Shown: positions 1-7,460 of the stretch, piece by piece
Numbering within the stretch: the first letter of the stretch is position 1
Layout: the number at the start of each line of letters is the position of its first letter
Assembly (NCBI RefSeq): GCF_032193765.1
Contig: NZ_JAVBIJ010000001.1
Coordinates: 2,976,001 to 3,040,000, forward strand
Direction: 5' to 3'
Length of the DNA stretch: 64,000 nucleotides
Source: Rhodoferax potami
GTDB taxonomy: Bacteria; Pseudomonadota; Gammaproteobacteria; Burkholderiales; Burkholderiaceae_C
Program-made: the position numbers and the translations under genes
Notes under the pieces: model-generated
Told to the model about the DNA's origin: nothing
Database searches by the model: none
Seen by the model: the letters and a program-made list of their open reading frames with translations, nothing else

Positions 1-467
1 GCGTCGAGCAAGGCATCCAGCTTGTGCACACGGGTGTATCCGGACACATCCAAACCCACATACTTGGGGTTGATCCGGTGTTTGTGCATCAGCTGCAGCA
101 AATTTGCGGTTCCCTGCGACTGCTGGAGCTGCACCAATGACTGGGCACTGAAGTTCACAAACAGCTTGCCTTTGCCGATCTGCGAGGACCATTGCTCCAT
201 CACCGCCTCTAGGCAGGCGAGCTCTAATTCTTGGAGACAGTTCTCTTTCTCTGCGGTCTTCCAGAGGTCTTCCAAACTCGTATCAGCCAGGGTGCGCGGC
301 GGGCGGACCAAAGCCTCTTGCCCGAGCACGATGCCGGTGCGCAGGTCCACCATGGGCTGAAACACCGGCGCCAGACCTTCGCTGCCCAGCAACTGCATCA
401 CATTGCGACCCCGGGCTCGCGGCGCCCGGCGCAACCAGCTCCCCATTTTCGATAACCACTCAGACAT
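1..467 (-). CDS. EAL-domain protein, partial (c-di-GMP phosphodiesterase-like)
   Basis: The gene starts inside the window and runs off its left edge, so only about 155 N-terminal residues are visible. They show the opening of an EAL domain: VFQPMVDLRTG, then QEALVR (the EAL signature itself) and the metal-site Asn in FVNFS. EAL domains hydrolyse cyclic di-GMP. The third conserved block, normally ending in a catalytic/metal Glu (ITE-like), reads LDVSG here, so the Glu seems to be missing and the domain may be a degenerate sensor rather than an enzyme. The remaining catalytic residues lie outside the window. The start is the ATG of MSEWLSK, which precedes the domain by about 30 residues. Family assignment is good; activity is uncertain. 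Confidence 0.75.
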   Translation of the reverse strand, partial: MSEWLSKMGSWLRRAPRARGRNVMQLLGSEGLAPVFQPMVDLRTGIVLGQEALVRPPRTLADTSLEDLWKTAEKENCLQELELACLEAVMEQWSSQIGKGKLFVNFSAQSLVQLQQSQGTANLLQLMHKHRINPKYVGLDVSGYTRVHKLDALLD

Positions 468-694
468 TCCAACCCTTTCAAAAACCCGCAAAGCTCCCCG
501 CTACGGCGGGGCCAAGGCCCCTCGCGGAAGAGACCGTTTCAATCAAGACCGGTTGCAGGTGACAGTCCGCCACCGATCCTGTGGATTTGCCGACAACACT
601 GCCAGCAAACCCCACATGCCCACCATGTCCGGCAATTACACGCCGCCTGCCGATCGAACGCAAGCCGAAGCCTTAGACGTGCCTGAATTGCCCC

Positions 695-700
695 GAAAAT
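695..700 (+). promoter_or_regulatory. Candidate -10 hexamer for a leaderless HNH transcript
   Basis: GAAAAT stands exactly six bases before the HNH start codon. TTAGAC lies 16 bases upstream of it as a possible -35. No Shine-Dalgarno sequence is visible. Transcription would start at or next to the ATG. Confidence 0.4.
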
Positions 701-706
701 CAGGGC

Positions 707-931
707 ATGAGCCGCCTCTCTCTCACCCGGACCAAGATCTACAACACCGTCGCCCGGCAGCTGCATGGGCAAGTGCCCTGCTGGGTTTGCGGTCAACACG
801 TCACGCCCGAAGACGCCACGCTGGAGCACATCCGCCCCCAAAGCGAGGGCGGCAGCAGCCACCTGGAAAATTTGGCCATCAGCCATGGCACCTGCAACCG
901 GGGACGTCACATTCCACAACAGGCCGCCTGA
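707..931 (+). CDS. Small HNH endonuclease-like protein
   Basis: A stand-alone 74-residue HNH domain. A CWVC pair near residue 24 and a later Cys in GTCNRGR fit the zinc-binding knuckles. LEHIRPQSEGG supplies the first His pair and ENLAISH the Asn and final His region of the betabeta-alpha-metal fold. HNH domains nick or cleave DNA; such very short free-standing members are common in bacteria and mostly uncharacterised. It is not next to recognisable restriction, phage or intron genes, so no cellular role is assigned. No ribosome-binding site is apparent and a -10-like hexamer sits six bases ahead of the ATG. Confidence 0.75.
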   Translation: MSRLSLTRTKIYNTVARQLHGQVPCWVCGQHVTPEDATLEHIRPQSEGGSSHLENLAISHGTCNRGRHIPQQAA

Positions 932-1028
932 GAGGTCTAGGCGCTCGAGGTAAAACTTTGTAAACCTCGCTGTCTTGCGTCAGCTGGGCGGGCCCGCCCC
1001 GATGCTGCAAGTCGACCACGGCTTTGGG

Positions 1029-1034
1029 TAAGCT
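1029..1034 (+). promoter_or_regulatory. Weak -10-like hexamer before the DUF2177 gene
   Basis: TAAGCT lies six bases before the start codon, the same spacing as at several other genes in the window, but it matches the consensus only at T1, A2 and T6. Confidence 0.2.
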
Positions 1035-1040
1035 GTACCC

Positions 1041-1442
1041 ATGAACAAACACCTCGCGGCCTATGCGGCCACCGCTTTTGTGCTTTTGATGCTTGATGTG
1101 TTGTGGATCGGCGGGCTGGCCCAGTCCCTCTACCAGGAGGGCATCGGCCACCTGATGGCGGAGCAACCCCGGCTTGGCGTGGCTGCATTGTTTTACGCGC
1201 TGTATCCCATAGGCTTGCTGGTGTTTGTTGTAGCCCCTCGGGGGGTGACTGACGACTGGCCCGCCACTTTGCTGCGCGGCGCGCTGTTCGGACTCGTGGC
1301 CTATGCCACCTACGACCTGACCAACCTGGCCACGCTCAAAGGGTGGCCTGCAGGGCTGGCGATGCTGGACATGGCATGGGGATGTGTGGCGAGCTGCGCC
1401 GCTTCTTCCGCGGGAAGACTGGTATTTCAGCGCTTTGCATAA
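1041..1442 (+). CDS. DUF2177 family membrane protein
   Basis: 133 residues with about four hydrophobic segments (around residues 5-25, 45-65, 75-95 and 105-125). The sequence LDVLWIGGLA near the N terminus and ATYDLTNLATLKGWP in the third segment are typical of DUF2177, a small inner-membrane family of unknown function. It stands alone between the HNH and PilZ genes, with no clear operon partner. The start is the first Met, directly before the first membrane segment. No substrate or partner can be inferred. Confidence 0.75.
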   Translation: MNKHLAAYAATAFVLLMLDVLWIGGLAQSLYQEGIGHLMAEQPRLGVAALFYALYPIGLLVFVVAPRGVTDDWPATLLRGALFGLVAYATYDLTNLATLKGWPAGLAMLDMAWGCVASCAASSAGRLVFQRFA

Positions 1443-1505
1443 ATAGGGGTTTGGGCACTCATGGATCCTGTGCCTCTCAGGCTTCAGCGAAGTGAATAAA
1501 GGTGC

Positions 1506-1527
1506 TGCTGACACCGTGGTGTCAGCA
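1506..1527. other. Stem-loop between DUF2177 and PilZ genes
   Basis: A perfect 9-base inverted repeat (TGCTGACAC with its complement) closes a 4-base loop. There is no T-run on either side, so it is a poor intrinsic terminator; it could be an operator or a leader structure of the PilZ gene. Confidence 0.3.
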
Positions 1528-1621
1528 AGCTGCAAAAGTTTCGTCATCAAAACGTCGTCATATTCCTGCAACGCGCCTGGCGCAGGATGCTTGCTGTTGC
1601 ATTTTTTGAAGAGGTTTTGCT

Positions 1622-2038
1622 ATGGCAGTGTCTGAACAACGCGTCCACACCCGCGCTACCTATTTCCGCCTCGGTACTGGGACCCAGACAGCGTCTTACT
1701 TTGTGTTCCGCGATGCGGACAAGCCCGATGCGATTGCCGCGCTGATACTGGACATCAGCGAAGGCGGGGTGCAAATTCTGTCGCAAGCGGGCTCCTACCT
1801 CACCGGCAAATCATTCCGTCTGGATTTGCATGTGGCCAGTGCGGATGGGTTCGAAGTGGTGGATGGCGGCGAAGTCCAGTGGGTCTGGTCGCAGCCCGAA
1901 GGCATTTACACCCGCAGCGGCTTTGTGTCCCGCGCCGAGGGCCATAGCCTGGCTACCTTGCTGCAAGGCCTGCCGGTGCAGAACGAGCAGGTGATTCGCT
2001 GCGCGCTCTACCCTGTGGGTCACATGGCGATGGCCTGA
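1622..2038 (+). CDS. PilZ domain protein (c-di-GMP receptor-like)
   Basis: 138 residues forming one PilZ domain. The N-terminal Arg-rich segment RVHTR resembles the RxxxR motif and LDISEGGVQI is the (D/N)xSxxG motif; together these bind cyclic di-GMP in the family. The C-terminal half continues as the beta barrel (GEVQWVW, SGFVSRAEG). It probably acts as a cytoplasmic effector that converts c-di-GMP level into motility or surface behaviour; an EAL protein lies 1.2 kb away, though not in the same operon. The start follows a GAAGAGG-like ribosome-binding site. Its 3' end overlaps the convergent tautomerase gene by 19 bases. Confidence 0.85.
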   Translation: MAVSEQRVHTRATYFRLGTGTQTASYFVFRDADKPDAIAALILDISEGGVQILSQAGSYLTGKSFRLDLHVASADGFEVVDGGEVQWVWSQPEGIYTRSGFVSRAEGHSLATLLQGLPVQNEQVIRCALYPVGHMAMA

Positions 2039-2439
2039 GCGGCAGGCGTTTTGGCAAGTGCGCGGGCAGCTTGTGTCTGCCCGCCGTACCCCCAGTTGCT
2101 GGCCGGCACTTCCCGCACGATCACATAGCTGGCGGGCTCCAGCCCCTGCCCGTGGCCGAGTTGGGCCTCCAGCTCGGCGAATGCGCGTGCAATAAATGCC
2201 GCTTTCTGAGCCGCCGTATTAGTGCCTTGGGTGATGCTGATCTCCAGCATCGCCGTGGGGCGCTGCACATCGGTACCCCCTACGTGCCACCGCGCGGCGG
2301 GCACATCGTCGATGACCACTGCGGTCACCTCTGCACGTTTGCCTAATTCCTCTGCGGTGATGCGCGTCAGCGCTTCGGCCAGTGCGCGATAGCGAGATGG
2401 GTTTTGGAGGGGCGAGACTTTGAGTTGCAAAGTTGGCAT
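2020..2439 (-). CDS. Tautomerase (4-oxalocrotonate tautomerase/MIF superfamily)
   Basis: 139 residues. The start is fixed at MPTLQLKVSP because the superfamily uses an N-terminal proline, exposed after Met removal, as catalytic base; Pro2 is present. It is longer than the 62-residue 4-OT subunit and resembles the fused two-unit (MIF-like) size class, with repeated beta-alpha-beta halves (LEISITQGTN near residue 65, YVIVREVPASNWGYGG near residue 110). Substrate is unknown. The preceding 59-codon gene ends two bases before this start, so the two are co-transcribed, divergent from a LysR regulator that probably controls them. Confidence 0.8.
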   Translation of the reverse strand: MPTLQLKVSPLQNPSRYRALAEALTRITAEELGKRAEVTAVVIDDVPAARWHVGGTDVQRPTAMLEISITQGTNTAAQKAAFIARAFAELEAQLGHGQGLEPASYVIVREVPASNWGYGGQTQAARALAKTPAAQAIAM

Positions 2440-2441
2440 GG

Positions 2442-2621
2442 TCAGGCTTTCTGGGTAGTGGTTGGGGTGGAATGGGTAAGGCGGCGGACCTGGTGCGCCA
2501 TCAGGCGGGCAGCGTTGCACCAGAACTCATTTACCGCTTCGCGGCGCAGGCGACGGGCTTCCCGACGGGCGTGATCATGAAGTTGGACGAGTGCAGTGTT
2601 TTCAGGGGCGGCTGGGTACAT
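2442..2621 (-). CDS. Small conserved-type hypothetical protein
   Basis: 59 residues, MYPAAPEN followed by a basic amphipathic helix (ARREARRLRREAVNEFW) and a second helix (AARLMAHQVRRL). A GGAG ribosome-binding site precedes the chosen ATG. It is the first gene of a two-gene unit with the tautomerase, only two bases upstream, and starts about 140 bases from the divergent LysR gene. No signal peptide or membrane segment is visible. I do not recognise a named family; the coding call rests on start context, spacing and helical composition. Confidence 0.6.
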   Translation of the reverse strand: MYPAAPENTALVQLHDHARREARRLRREAVNEFWCNAARLMAHQVRRLTHSTPTTTQKA

Positions 2622-2709
2622 GGTGGGCTCCGGTAGGTTCAGGTCTTGCTGCGATGGTTTGAACTTTATGGAGAACACCAACCTTCGGAAACCGCGCTAA
2701 GGCGATATT

Positions 2710-2732
2710 GGTTTTGCACTATTTGCAAAACC
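2710..2732. promoter_or_regulatory. LysR-type operator in the divergent intergenic region
   Basis: A perfect 8-base inverted repeat, GGTTTTGC and GCAAAACC separated by 7 bases, contains the T-N11-A core expected of LysR regulators. It lies 27 bases before the lysR start and about 90 bases from the divergent tautomerase unit, the usual position for an autoregulated LysR site. Confidence 0.65.
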
Positions 2733-2746
2733 GAAGCTCACACCGG

Positions 2747-2752
2747 CACAAT
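2747..2752 (+). promoter_or_regulatory. Candidate -10 hexamer for a leaderless LysR transcript
   Basis: CACAAT ends exactly six bases before the ATG and just downstream of the LysR palindrome. No Shine-Dalgarno sequence is visible, so the message may start at the ATG. Confidence 0.35.
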
Positions 2753-2758
2753 CGCGCC

Positions 2759-3655
2759 ATGCAACTCCAACTCGATGACGTCGCCCTATTCACCCGTATT
2801 GCCAAGCTGGGCACCCTGTCGGCCGCAGCCCGCGAGCGCAATGTGCCGGTCAGCCAAGTCACCCGTGCGCTGACCCGGTTGGAGGCGGCCTGCGGTGTGC
2901 GCCTGCTGCACCGCACCACCCACGGCCTGAGCCTGACCGACGAAGGCGACACCTTGCTCTCTTATGGTCAACGCTTGCTGGACACCACCGCCGAGCTGGA
3001 CAGCGAGCTCAGCGGCAAGCTCAGCGGGCCCAGTGGCTGGGTGCGTGTCAGCGTAAGCCCTTTACTGGCCGAATGTGTCATTGCACCTAGCCTGCAAGGC
3101 TTGTATGACCGTCACCCGGCCTTACACCTCGACATCAACGCCGACGACCGCGTTGCTGACATGGCCCGCGACGGCATTGACATTGCCATTCGCACCGGCA
3201 GCCCGAACAGCGACACCTTGGTGGCGCGAAAAATCGGAGAACACGGCCGCAGCCTCTATGCCGCCCCCGCTTATCTGGCGCGCTGTGGCACACCGCAGCA
3301 CCCGGACGACCTCGCCCGCCATCACCTGATCGCCAACAGCGCCAGCCCTAACCTGAACCGTTGGACTCGCGCTGGAGGCAGCACCACCGCGGCGCTGACC
3401 GTGCCCGGACACACCCGCACCGACAACACCGCAGTAGTGCTCAGCCTGGTGCGTCATGGAGTAGGTATCGCCCGCCTGAATGACCTGATGGCAGCACCCT
3501 TGGTGCGCTCTGGCGAACTGGTGCCCTTGCTGCAAACGCATTTCGACGGTGGCCGCGTCCCCATCTATGCTGTGATGCTGCAGGAGCGGCACCGCTTGCC
3601 GAAAATCCGCGCCTGTATCGATTACTGGGCGGAGTGGATTACCGGCATGTCCTGA
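2759..3655 (+). CDS. LysR family transcriptional regulator
   Basis: 298 residues. The winged helix-turn-helix occupies residues 5-65 (FTRIAKLGTLSAAARE, then SQVTRALTRLE and GVRLLHRTTHGLSLTDEG), followed by the two-subdomain effector-binding region to the C terminus. The start MQLQLDD sits just ahead of the DNA-binding domain; longer upstream starts would add an unlikely leader. It is divergent from the tautomerase unit, with a T-N11-A palindrome between them, so it most likely regulates that pair and itself. The inducer is unknown. Confidence 0.88.
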   Translation: MQLQLDDVALFTRIAKLGTLSAAARERNVPVSQVTRALTRLEAACGVRLLHRTTHGLSLTDEGDTLLSYGQRLLDTTAELDSELSGKLSGPSGWVRVSVSPLLAECVIAPSLQGLYDRHPALHLDINADDRVADMARDGIDIAIRTGSPNSDTLVARKIGEHGRSLYAAPAYLARCGTPQHPDDLARHHLIANSASPNLNRWTRAGGSTTAALTVPGHTRTDNTAVVLSLVRHGVGIARLNDLMAAPLVRSGELVPLLQTHFDGGRVPIYAVMLQERHRLPKIRACIDYWAEWITGMS

Positions 3656-3730
3656 GGCACTTTTCGCACCGGGGTAGGGAGGTTAATCCCCGCTCCCGTG
3701 CACACCCGTCCCTGCCATGGTGCACATCGC

Positions 3731-3740
3731 TTGTATACCA
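3731..3740. promoter_or_regulatory. Candidate GntR/FadR operator
   Basis: TTGTATACCA is a near-perfect palindrome of the TGGTATACAA type bound by FCD-class GntR regulators. It lies 31 bases before the gntR start, which suggests autoregulation and control of the transporter genes downstream. Confidence 0.5.
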
Positions 3741-3771
3741 GTGGCACGGAATCTGCTGTACCGGATGCACT

Positions 3772-4545
3772 ATGGCCAACGCATCCGACATCAGCACCCG
3801 CATCATTGAAGCCATCATGGCCCAGAAGCTGGCCCCGGGCGCACGCCTGGGCGAGCAGCAATTGGCCATGGTGTTTGACTGCAGCCGCACCATCGTGCGC
3901 GAGGCTCTGACCCGCCTGGCGGCGCGCGGCATTGTGACCGTCAGCAGCCGGCGTGGCTGGTATGTGATCGAGCCCTCGCTCAGTGAAGCGCGCGAGGCCT
4001 TTGAGGCCCGCCGCGTGATCGAGATGGGCCTGATCCGCTGCACCACCGAGGTGAGCAAAGCTGCCATCAAAACCCTCAAAGCGCACATCAAGACCGAGCA
4101 GGCCGCCGTAAAAGGCACCGATGTGGGGCTGCGCAGCTACCTGCTGGGCGATTTTCATGTGTGCCTGGCCGAATGCTTGGGCAACAGCCTGCTGGCCGAC
4201 ACCCTGCGCGACTTCACCGCACGCACCACCTTGATCGCCATGCTCTACCAGTCATCCCACGATGCGGCCCATTCCTGTGCAGAACACGGCCGCATTGTCG
4301 AAGCCCTGGAGAAGTCCGATTGGGTGCTGGCCGAACAACTCATGCAACAACACATCGGCCACGTGCAAGACGCCCTGCGCCTGCAGCCCGCTGCCGAGGA
4401 CCCGCTGGCTGAGCTGCGCAATGCACTCAGCCCCGTGGGCGAAAGCAGCAAGCCCAAACTTGCGCGTTTGGCACAGGGCTTGCATACAAGCCTTGCAGAC
4501 AAATCCTCTTCATCCCCCTCAACCTACCTTGGAGCCCTGCTATGA
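3772..4545 (+). CDS. GntR family regulator, FadR/FCD subfamily
   Basis: 257 residues. The winged-helix domain spans about residues 5-70 (GARLGEQQLAMVF, SRTIVREALTRLAARGIV, RRGWYVIEPS); the all-helical FCD ligand domain follows, with the metal/ligand residues expected in FHVCLAECLGN and in AEHGRIVEALEKSD. Its last codon overlaps the ATG of the amino-acid-binding protein (ATGA), so it is the first gene of the transporter operon and likely senses the transported compound or a derivative. The serine-rich C-terminal tail of about 40 residues is longer than usual. The start is the ATG after the TTGTATACCA site. Confidence 0.87.
   Translation: MANASDISTRIIEAIMAQKLAPGARLGEQQLAMVFDCSRTIVREALTRLAARGIVTVSSRRGWYVIEPSLSEAREAFEARRVIEMGLIRCTTEVSKAAIKTLKAHIKTEQAAVKGTDVGLRSYLLGDFHVCLAECLGNSLLADTLRDFTARTTLIAMLYQSSHDAAHSCAEHGRIVEALEKSDWVLAEQLMQQHIGHVQDALRLQPAAEDPLAELRNALSPVGESSKPKLARLAQGLHTSLADKSSSSPSTYLGALL
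4477..4492. promoter_or_regulatory. Palindrome inside the 3' end of gntR
   Basis: GGCTTG-CATA-CAAGCC is a perfect inverted repeat 50 bases before the binding-protein start. It partly resembles the GntR site upstream and could be a second operator or an mRNA hairpin, but it also encodes part of GntR. Confidence 0.25.
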
Positions 4546-5339
4546 CCTTCCCCTTGAACAAACGCACTTTCGCCCTGGCGCTGGCCACCGGCGCCTTGCT
4601 GGCCGCCTCTGGCGTGCAAGCGCAAACCGCGCTGGACGACATCATGAAATCCAAGGTGCTAAAGGTCGCCGTGCAGACCGACTCTGCGCCTTACGGCTTT
4701 GTGGGCACCGACCTCAAGCCCATCGGCCTGGACGTGGACATGGCCAACCTCATCGGCAAAAAACTGGGCGTGCCGGTGGAGCTGGTAGTAGTGGTGAGCG
4801 CCAGCCGCATTCCCGCGCTGCAAACCAAAAAGGCCGACTTGGTGATTGCCACTCTGGGCAAGAACCCGGACCGCGAAAAAGTGATCGACTTCTCGTCGGC
4901 CTACTCCCCCTTCTTCCAGGCGGTGTTCGGCCCCAAAAACATCCCCGTCAAGAGCTTTGCGGATCTGGCCGGCAAGTCGGTGGGCGTGACCCGCGGCGCC
5001 ATGGAAGACCAGGAGCTGGGCAAGGTGGCCCCAACAGGTATCGACACCAAGCGCTTTGAAGACAACAACGCCACCATCGCCGCCTTCACCGCCGGCCAGG
5101 TGCAGTTTGTGGCCCTGGGCGCATCGGTGGCCGGCAACATGATGACCAAGAACCCGCAGCTGTCAGCCGAGTACAAGCTGCTGCTCAAGGACAGCCCCAA
5201 CTTCATCGGCATCGCCAAGGGTGAAGACAAGCTCAAGGCCAAAGTGAACGAGATCATTGCCGACGCCAAGAAGAGCGGCGAGCTCGAAGCCATGGCCAAG
5301 AAGTGGCTGGGTCGTGGTCTGGGTGAGTTGCCCCTGTAA
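4542..5339 (+). CDS. Polar amino-acid ABC transporter, periplasmic binding protein
   Basis: 265 residues with a Sec signal peptide (residues 1-27, cleaved after GVQA or AQA) and a family 3 solute-binding fold. VAVQTDSAPYGFVGTDLKPIG is the typical first ligand strand and loop, GLDVDMANLIGKKLG the first helix, and DLVIATLGKNPDREKVIDFS the conserved mid region. It delivers a polar amino acid or related compound to the two membrane proteins encoded next. It overlaps gntR by four bases and is followed by permease, permease and ATPase genes in the same direction. The ligand cannot be named from sequence. Confidence 0.9.
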   Translation: MTFPLNKRTFALALATGALLAASGVQAQTALDDIMKSKVLKVAVQTDSAPYGFVGTDLKPIGLDVDMANLIGKKLGVPVELVVVVSASRIPALQTKKADLVIATLGKNPDREKVIDFSSAYSPFFQAVFGPKNIPVKSFADLAGKSVGVTRGAMEDQELGKVAPTGIDTKRFEDNNATIAAFTAGQVQFVALGASVAGNMMTKNPQLSAEYKLLLKDSPNFIGIAKGEDKLKAKVNEIIADAKKSGELEAMAKKWLGRGLGELPL

Positions 5340-5367
5340 GGCCTGACGCAACTGACGAGAGCATTCC

Positions 5368-6051
5368 ATGCGCATTGAACTCGACTTCGGGGCGGTACTG
5401 GCCGAGTGGCCGCTGCTGCTCACCGGTGTGGGCTGGACCCTGGCACTCACGGCAGTGGCCGTGGTGGCGGGCACCGCCCTGGGCGTAGGCTGCGCATGGG
5501 TGCGGGCACGCGGCTTTGGCGCGGACCATGCACCGCGCTGGCTGCAAGCGGTGGTGGGCGGGTATGTGGAGCTGATCCGCAACACGCCCTTCATCGTGCA
5601 GCTGTTTTTCATCTTCTTCGGGCTGCCAGCGGCGGGCTTCAAGCTGTCCGCGGAAACGGCGTCCTTCATTGCCATGGTGATCAACCTCGGGGCCTATGCC
5701 ACCGAGATCATCCGCGCCGGGCTGGAAGCCACGCCCAAGGGGCAGATCGAAGCGGCGGTGAGCCTGGCGCTTAACCGCCTGCAAACGTTCACCTACGTGG
5801 TGCTGCCACCGGCCTTGAAGAAGATCTGGCCCAGCCTGGTCAGCCAGGTGGTGATCGTGATGCTGGGCTCCTCGGTGTGCGGGCAGATTTCCACCAAGGA
5901 ACTGAGCTACGCGGCCGACCTGATCCAGAGCAACAACTTCCGCTCGTTTGAGGCCTTCATGGTGGTGGGCGCGGTGTACCTGCTGCTGTCCTTTGTGGTG
6001 CGCCATGTGCTCAACTGGCTGGGCGCCACCTTTGTGTTCGGAAGGCGCTGA
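5368..6051 (+). CDS. Amino-acid ABC transporter permease (HisM/GlnP type)
   Basis: 227 residues with about five membrane segments. The conserved EAA-type cytoplasmic loop that docks on the ATPase is seen as GQIEAAVSLALNRLQTFTYVVLPPALKKIWP (about residues 130-160), and the N-terminal His/Glu/Gln-permease motif appears as YVELIRNTPFIVQLFFIFFG. It pairs with the next gene to form a heterodimeric channel in the inner membrane. It is 28 bases after the binding protein and three bases before the second permease, so translation is probably coupled. Confidence 0.9.
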   Translation: MRIELDFGAVLAEWPLLLTGVGWTLALTAVAVVAGTALGVGCAWVRARGFGADHAPRWLQAVVGGYVELIRNTPFIVQLFFIFFGLPAAGFKLSAETASFIAMVINLGAYATEIIRAGLEATPKGQIEAAVSLALNRLQTFTYVVLPPALKKIWPSLVSQVVIVMLGSSVCGQISTKELSYAADLIQSNNFRSFEAFMVVGAVYLLLSFVVRHVLNWLGATFVFGRR

Positions 6052-6054
6052 GCC

Positions 6055-6705
6055 ATGGTGGACTTTTCCCTCTGGGACATTTTTCGCAACCTGCTGCTGG
6101 CCCTGCGCTGGACGGTGGGGCTTTCGCTGATCGCCTTCATCGGCGGCGGCGTGGTCGGGCTGCTCTTGCTCATGCTGCGCTTGAGCAAGTTGCCGGGTGC
6201 CACCGTATTCGTGAGCTGCTATGTGCAGCTCTTCCAGGGCGTGCCGCTGCTGGTGCAGCTGTTTCTGGCGTACTACGGCTTGGGCCTCTTCGGCATCAAC
6301 ACCTCGCCGTGGGTAGCGGCAGGCATGGGGCTCACGCTGTACGCCAGCGCCTTTCTGACCGAGATCTGGCGCGGTAGCGTGGAGTCCATACCGCGCGGTC
6401 AGTGGGAGGCTTCGCAGAGCCTGGCATTGAACTTTGCCGAACAGCTACGCTACATCATCCTGCCCCAGGCCTTCAAGATTTCGGTCGCGCCCACCGTGGG
6501 CTTCTTGGTGCAGGTCATCAAGGGCACGGCACTGGCCTCGGTGATCGGCTTCATGGAGCTGACCAAGGTCGGCAAGACCATTGCCAATGCCACCTTCAGC
6601 CCGTTTCTGGTGTTCAGCTGCGTTGCGCTGATGTATTTCGTGCTGTGCTACCCGGTGAGCCTGTACGCCAAATCTTTGGAGAGAAAGTTACATGCCCATC
6701 GTTGA
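6055..6705 (+). CDS. Amino-acid ABC transporter permease (HisQ/GlnP type)
   Basis: 216 residues, the second permease of the operon. YVQLFQGVPLLVQLFLAYYGLG matches the family opening motif and GQWEASQSLALNFAEQLRYIILPQAFK the EAA loop near residues 115-145. About five membrane segments are predicted by eye. The final residues overlap the ATPase start by 14 bases, a tight coupling that fits equal production of the two subunits. It would form the translocation path with the preceding permease. Confidence 0.9.
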   Translation: MVDFSLWDIFRNLLLALRWTVGLSLIAFIGGGVVGLLLLMLRLSKLPGATVFVSCYVQLFQGVPLLVQLFLAYYGLGLFGINTSPWVAAGMGLTLYASAFLTEIWRGSVESIPRGQWEASQSLALNFAEQLRYIILPQAFKISVAPTVGFLVQVIKGTALASVIGFMELTKVGKTIANATFSPFLVFSCVALMYFVLCYPVSLYAKSLERKLHAHR

Positions 6706-7426
6706 TATCCGCGCCCTGCGCAAATCCTATGGCAGCAACGAGGTGCTTAAAGGCATCGACTTGCAAGTGGAGCCCGGCGAGGTCATCGCCATCATCGGTA
6801 AAAGCGGCTCGGGCAAAAGCACGCTGCTGCGTTGCATCAACGGCCTGGAAGAATTCCAGAGCGGCGAGCTCACGGTGGACGGCAAACCCCTGCTCCACAA
6901 AAACGCAGCCGCCATGCGCGCCCTGCGCCAGCGGGTGGGCATGATCTTCCAGGGCTTCAACCTCTTCCCGCACCTCACGGTGGGCAAGAACATCATGCTG
7001 GCACCCAGTCTGGTCAAGGCCAAGGACACAGCCAGCGGCGAGGCCCATGCCCGCGCCTTGCTGGAGCGTGTGGGCTTGGCCGAAAAGTTCGATGCCTTTG
7101 CCGACCAGCTCTCCGGCGGGCAGCAGCAGCGCGTGGCGATCGCTCGCGCCCTAGCCATGGAACCCGCGGTGTTGCTTTGCGACGAGATCACCAGCGCCCT
7201 GGACCCCGAATTGGTGGGCGAGGTGCTGCGTGTGGTGGAAACACTGGCGCAGGAAGGCATGACCCTGCTGATGGTGACGCATGAGATGAACTTCGCGCGC
7301 CGTGTCTCGAACCGGGTGATCTTCATGCACCAAGGGCGTGTGCATGAAATGGGGCCACCGGCAGAGCTGTTCGGCAATCCGCAAACGCCGGAGCTGCAGC
7401 AATTTCTGAAGTCGCTGCACGATTGA
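6692..7426 (+). CDS. Amino-acid ABC transporter ATPase (GlnQ type)
   Basis: 244 residues with all ABC motifs: Walker A GKSGSGKST (about residue 36), Q-loop GMIFQGFNLFPHLT, signature LSGGQQQRVAIARAL, Walker B LLCDEITSALDP and the switch His in VTHEM. Asp-Glu in Walker B is intact, so it should hydrolyse ATP. It overlaps the upstream permease and closes the GntR-controlled operon. Together the genes encode a complete importer of a polar amino acid or analogue; substrate is unassigned. Confidence 0.93.
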   Translation: MPIVDIRALRKSYGSNEVLKGIDLQVEPGEVIAIIGKSGSGKSTLLRCINGLEEFQSGELTVDGKPLLHKNAAAMRALRQRVGMIFQGFNLFPHLTVGKNIMLAPSLVKAKDTASGEAHARALLERVGLAEKFDAFADQLSGGQQQRVAIARALAMEPAVLLCDEITSALDPELVGEVLRVVETLAQEGMTLLMVTHEMNFARRVSNRVIFMHQGRVHEMGPPAELFGNPQTPELQQFLKSLHD

Positions 7427-7448
7427 GTGCACACCGCCTGCGCCGTTG

Positions 7449-7454
7449 AATAAT
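7449..7454 (+). promoter_or_regulatory. Candidate -10 hexamer for a leaderless pgpA transcript
   Basis: AATAAT ends exactly six bases before the pgpA ATG; an overlapping TTGAAT lies 17 bases after TTGAGT, which may serve as -35. No Shine-Dalgarno sequence precedes the start. Confidence 0.45.
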
Positions 7455-7460
7455 CGGGGC

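Noticed and set aside
496..511. Hairpin CCCCGC-TACG-GCGGGG before the EAL gene
   Set aside because: A short perfect stem but with no T-run and no match to a c-di-GMP riboswitch that I can recognise; not enough to call a feature.
403..963. 186-codon open frame spanning the EAL start and HNH gene
   Set aside because: Arg/Pro-rich translation with no motifs, overlapping the better-supported HNH gene in another frame.
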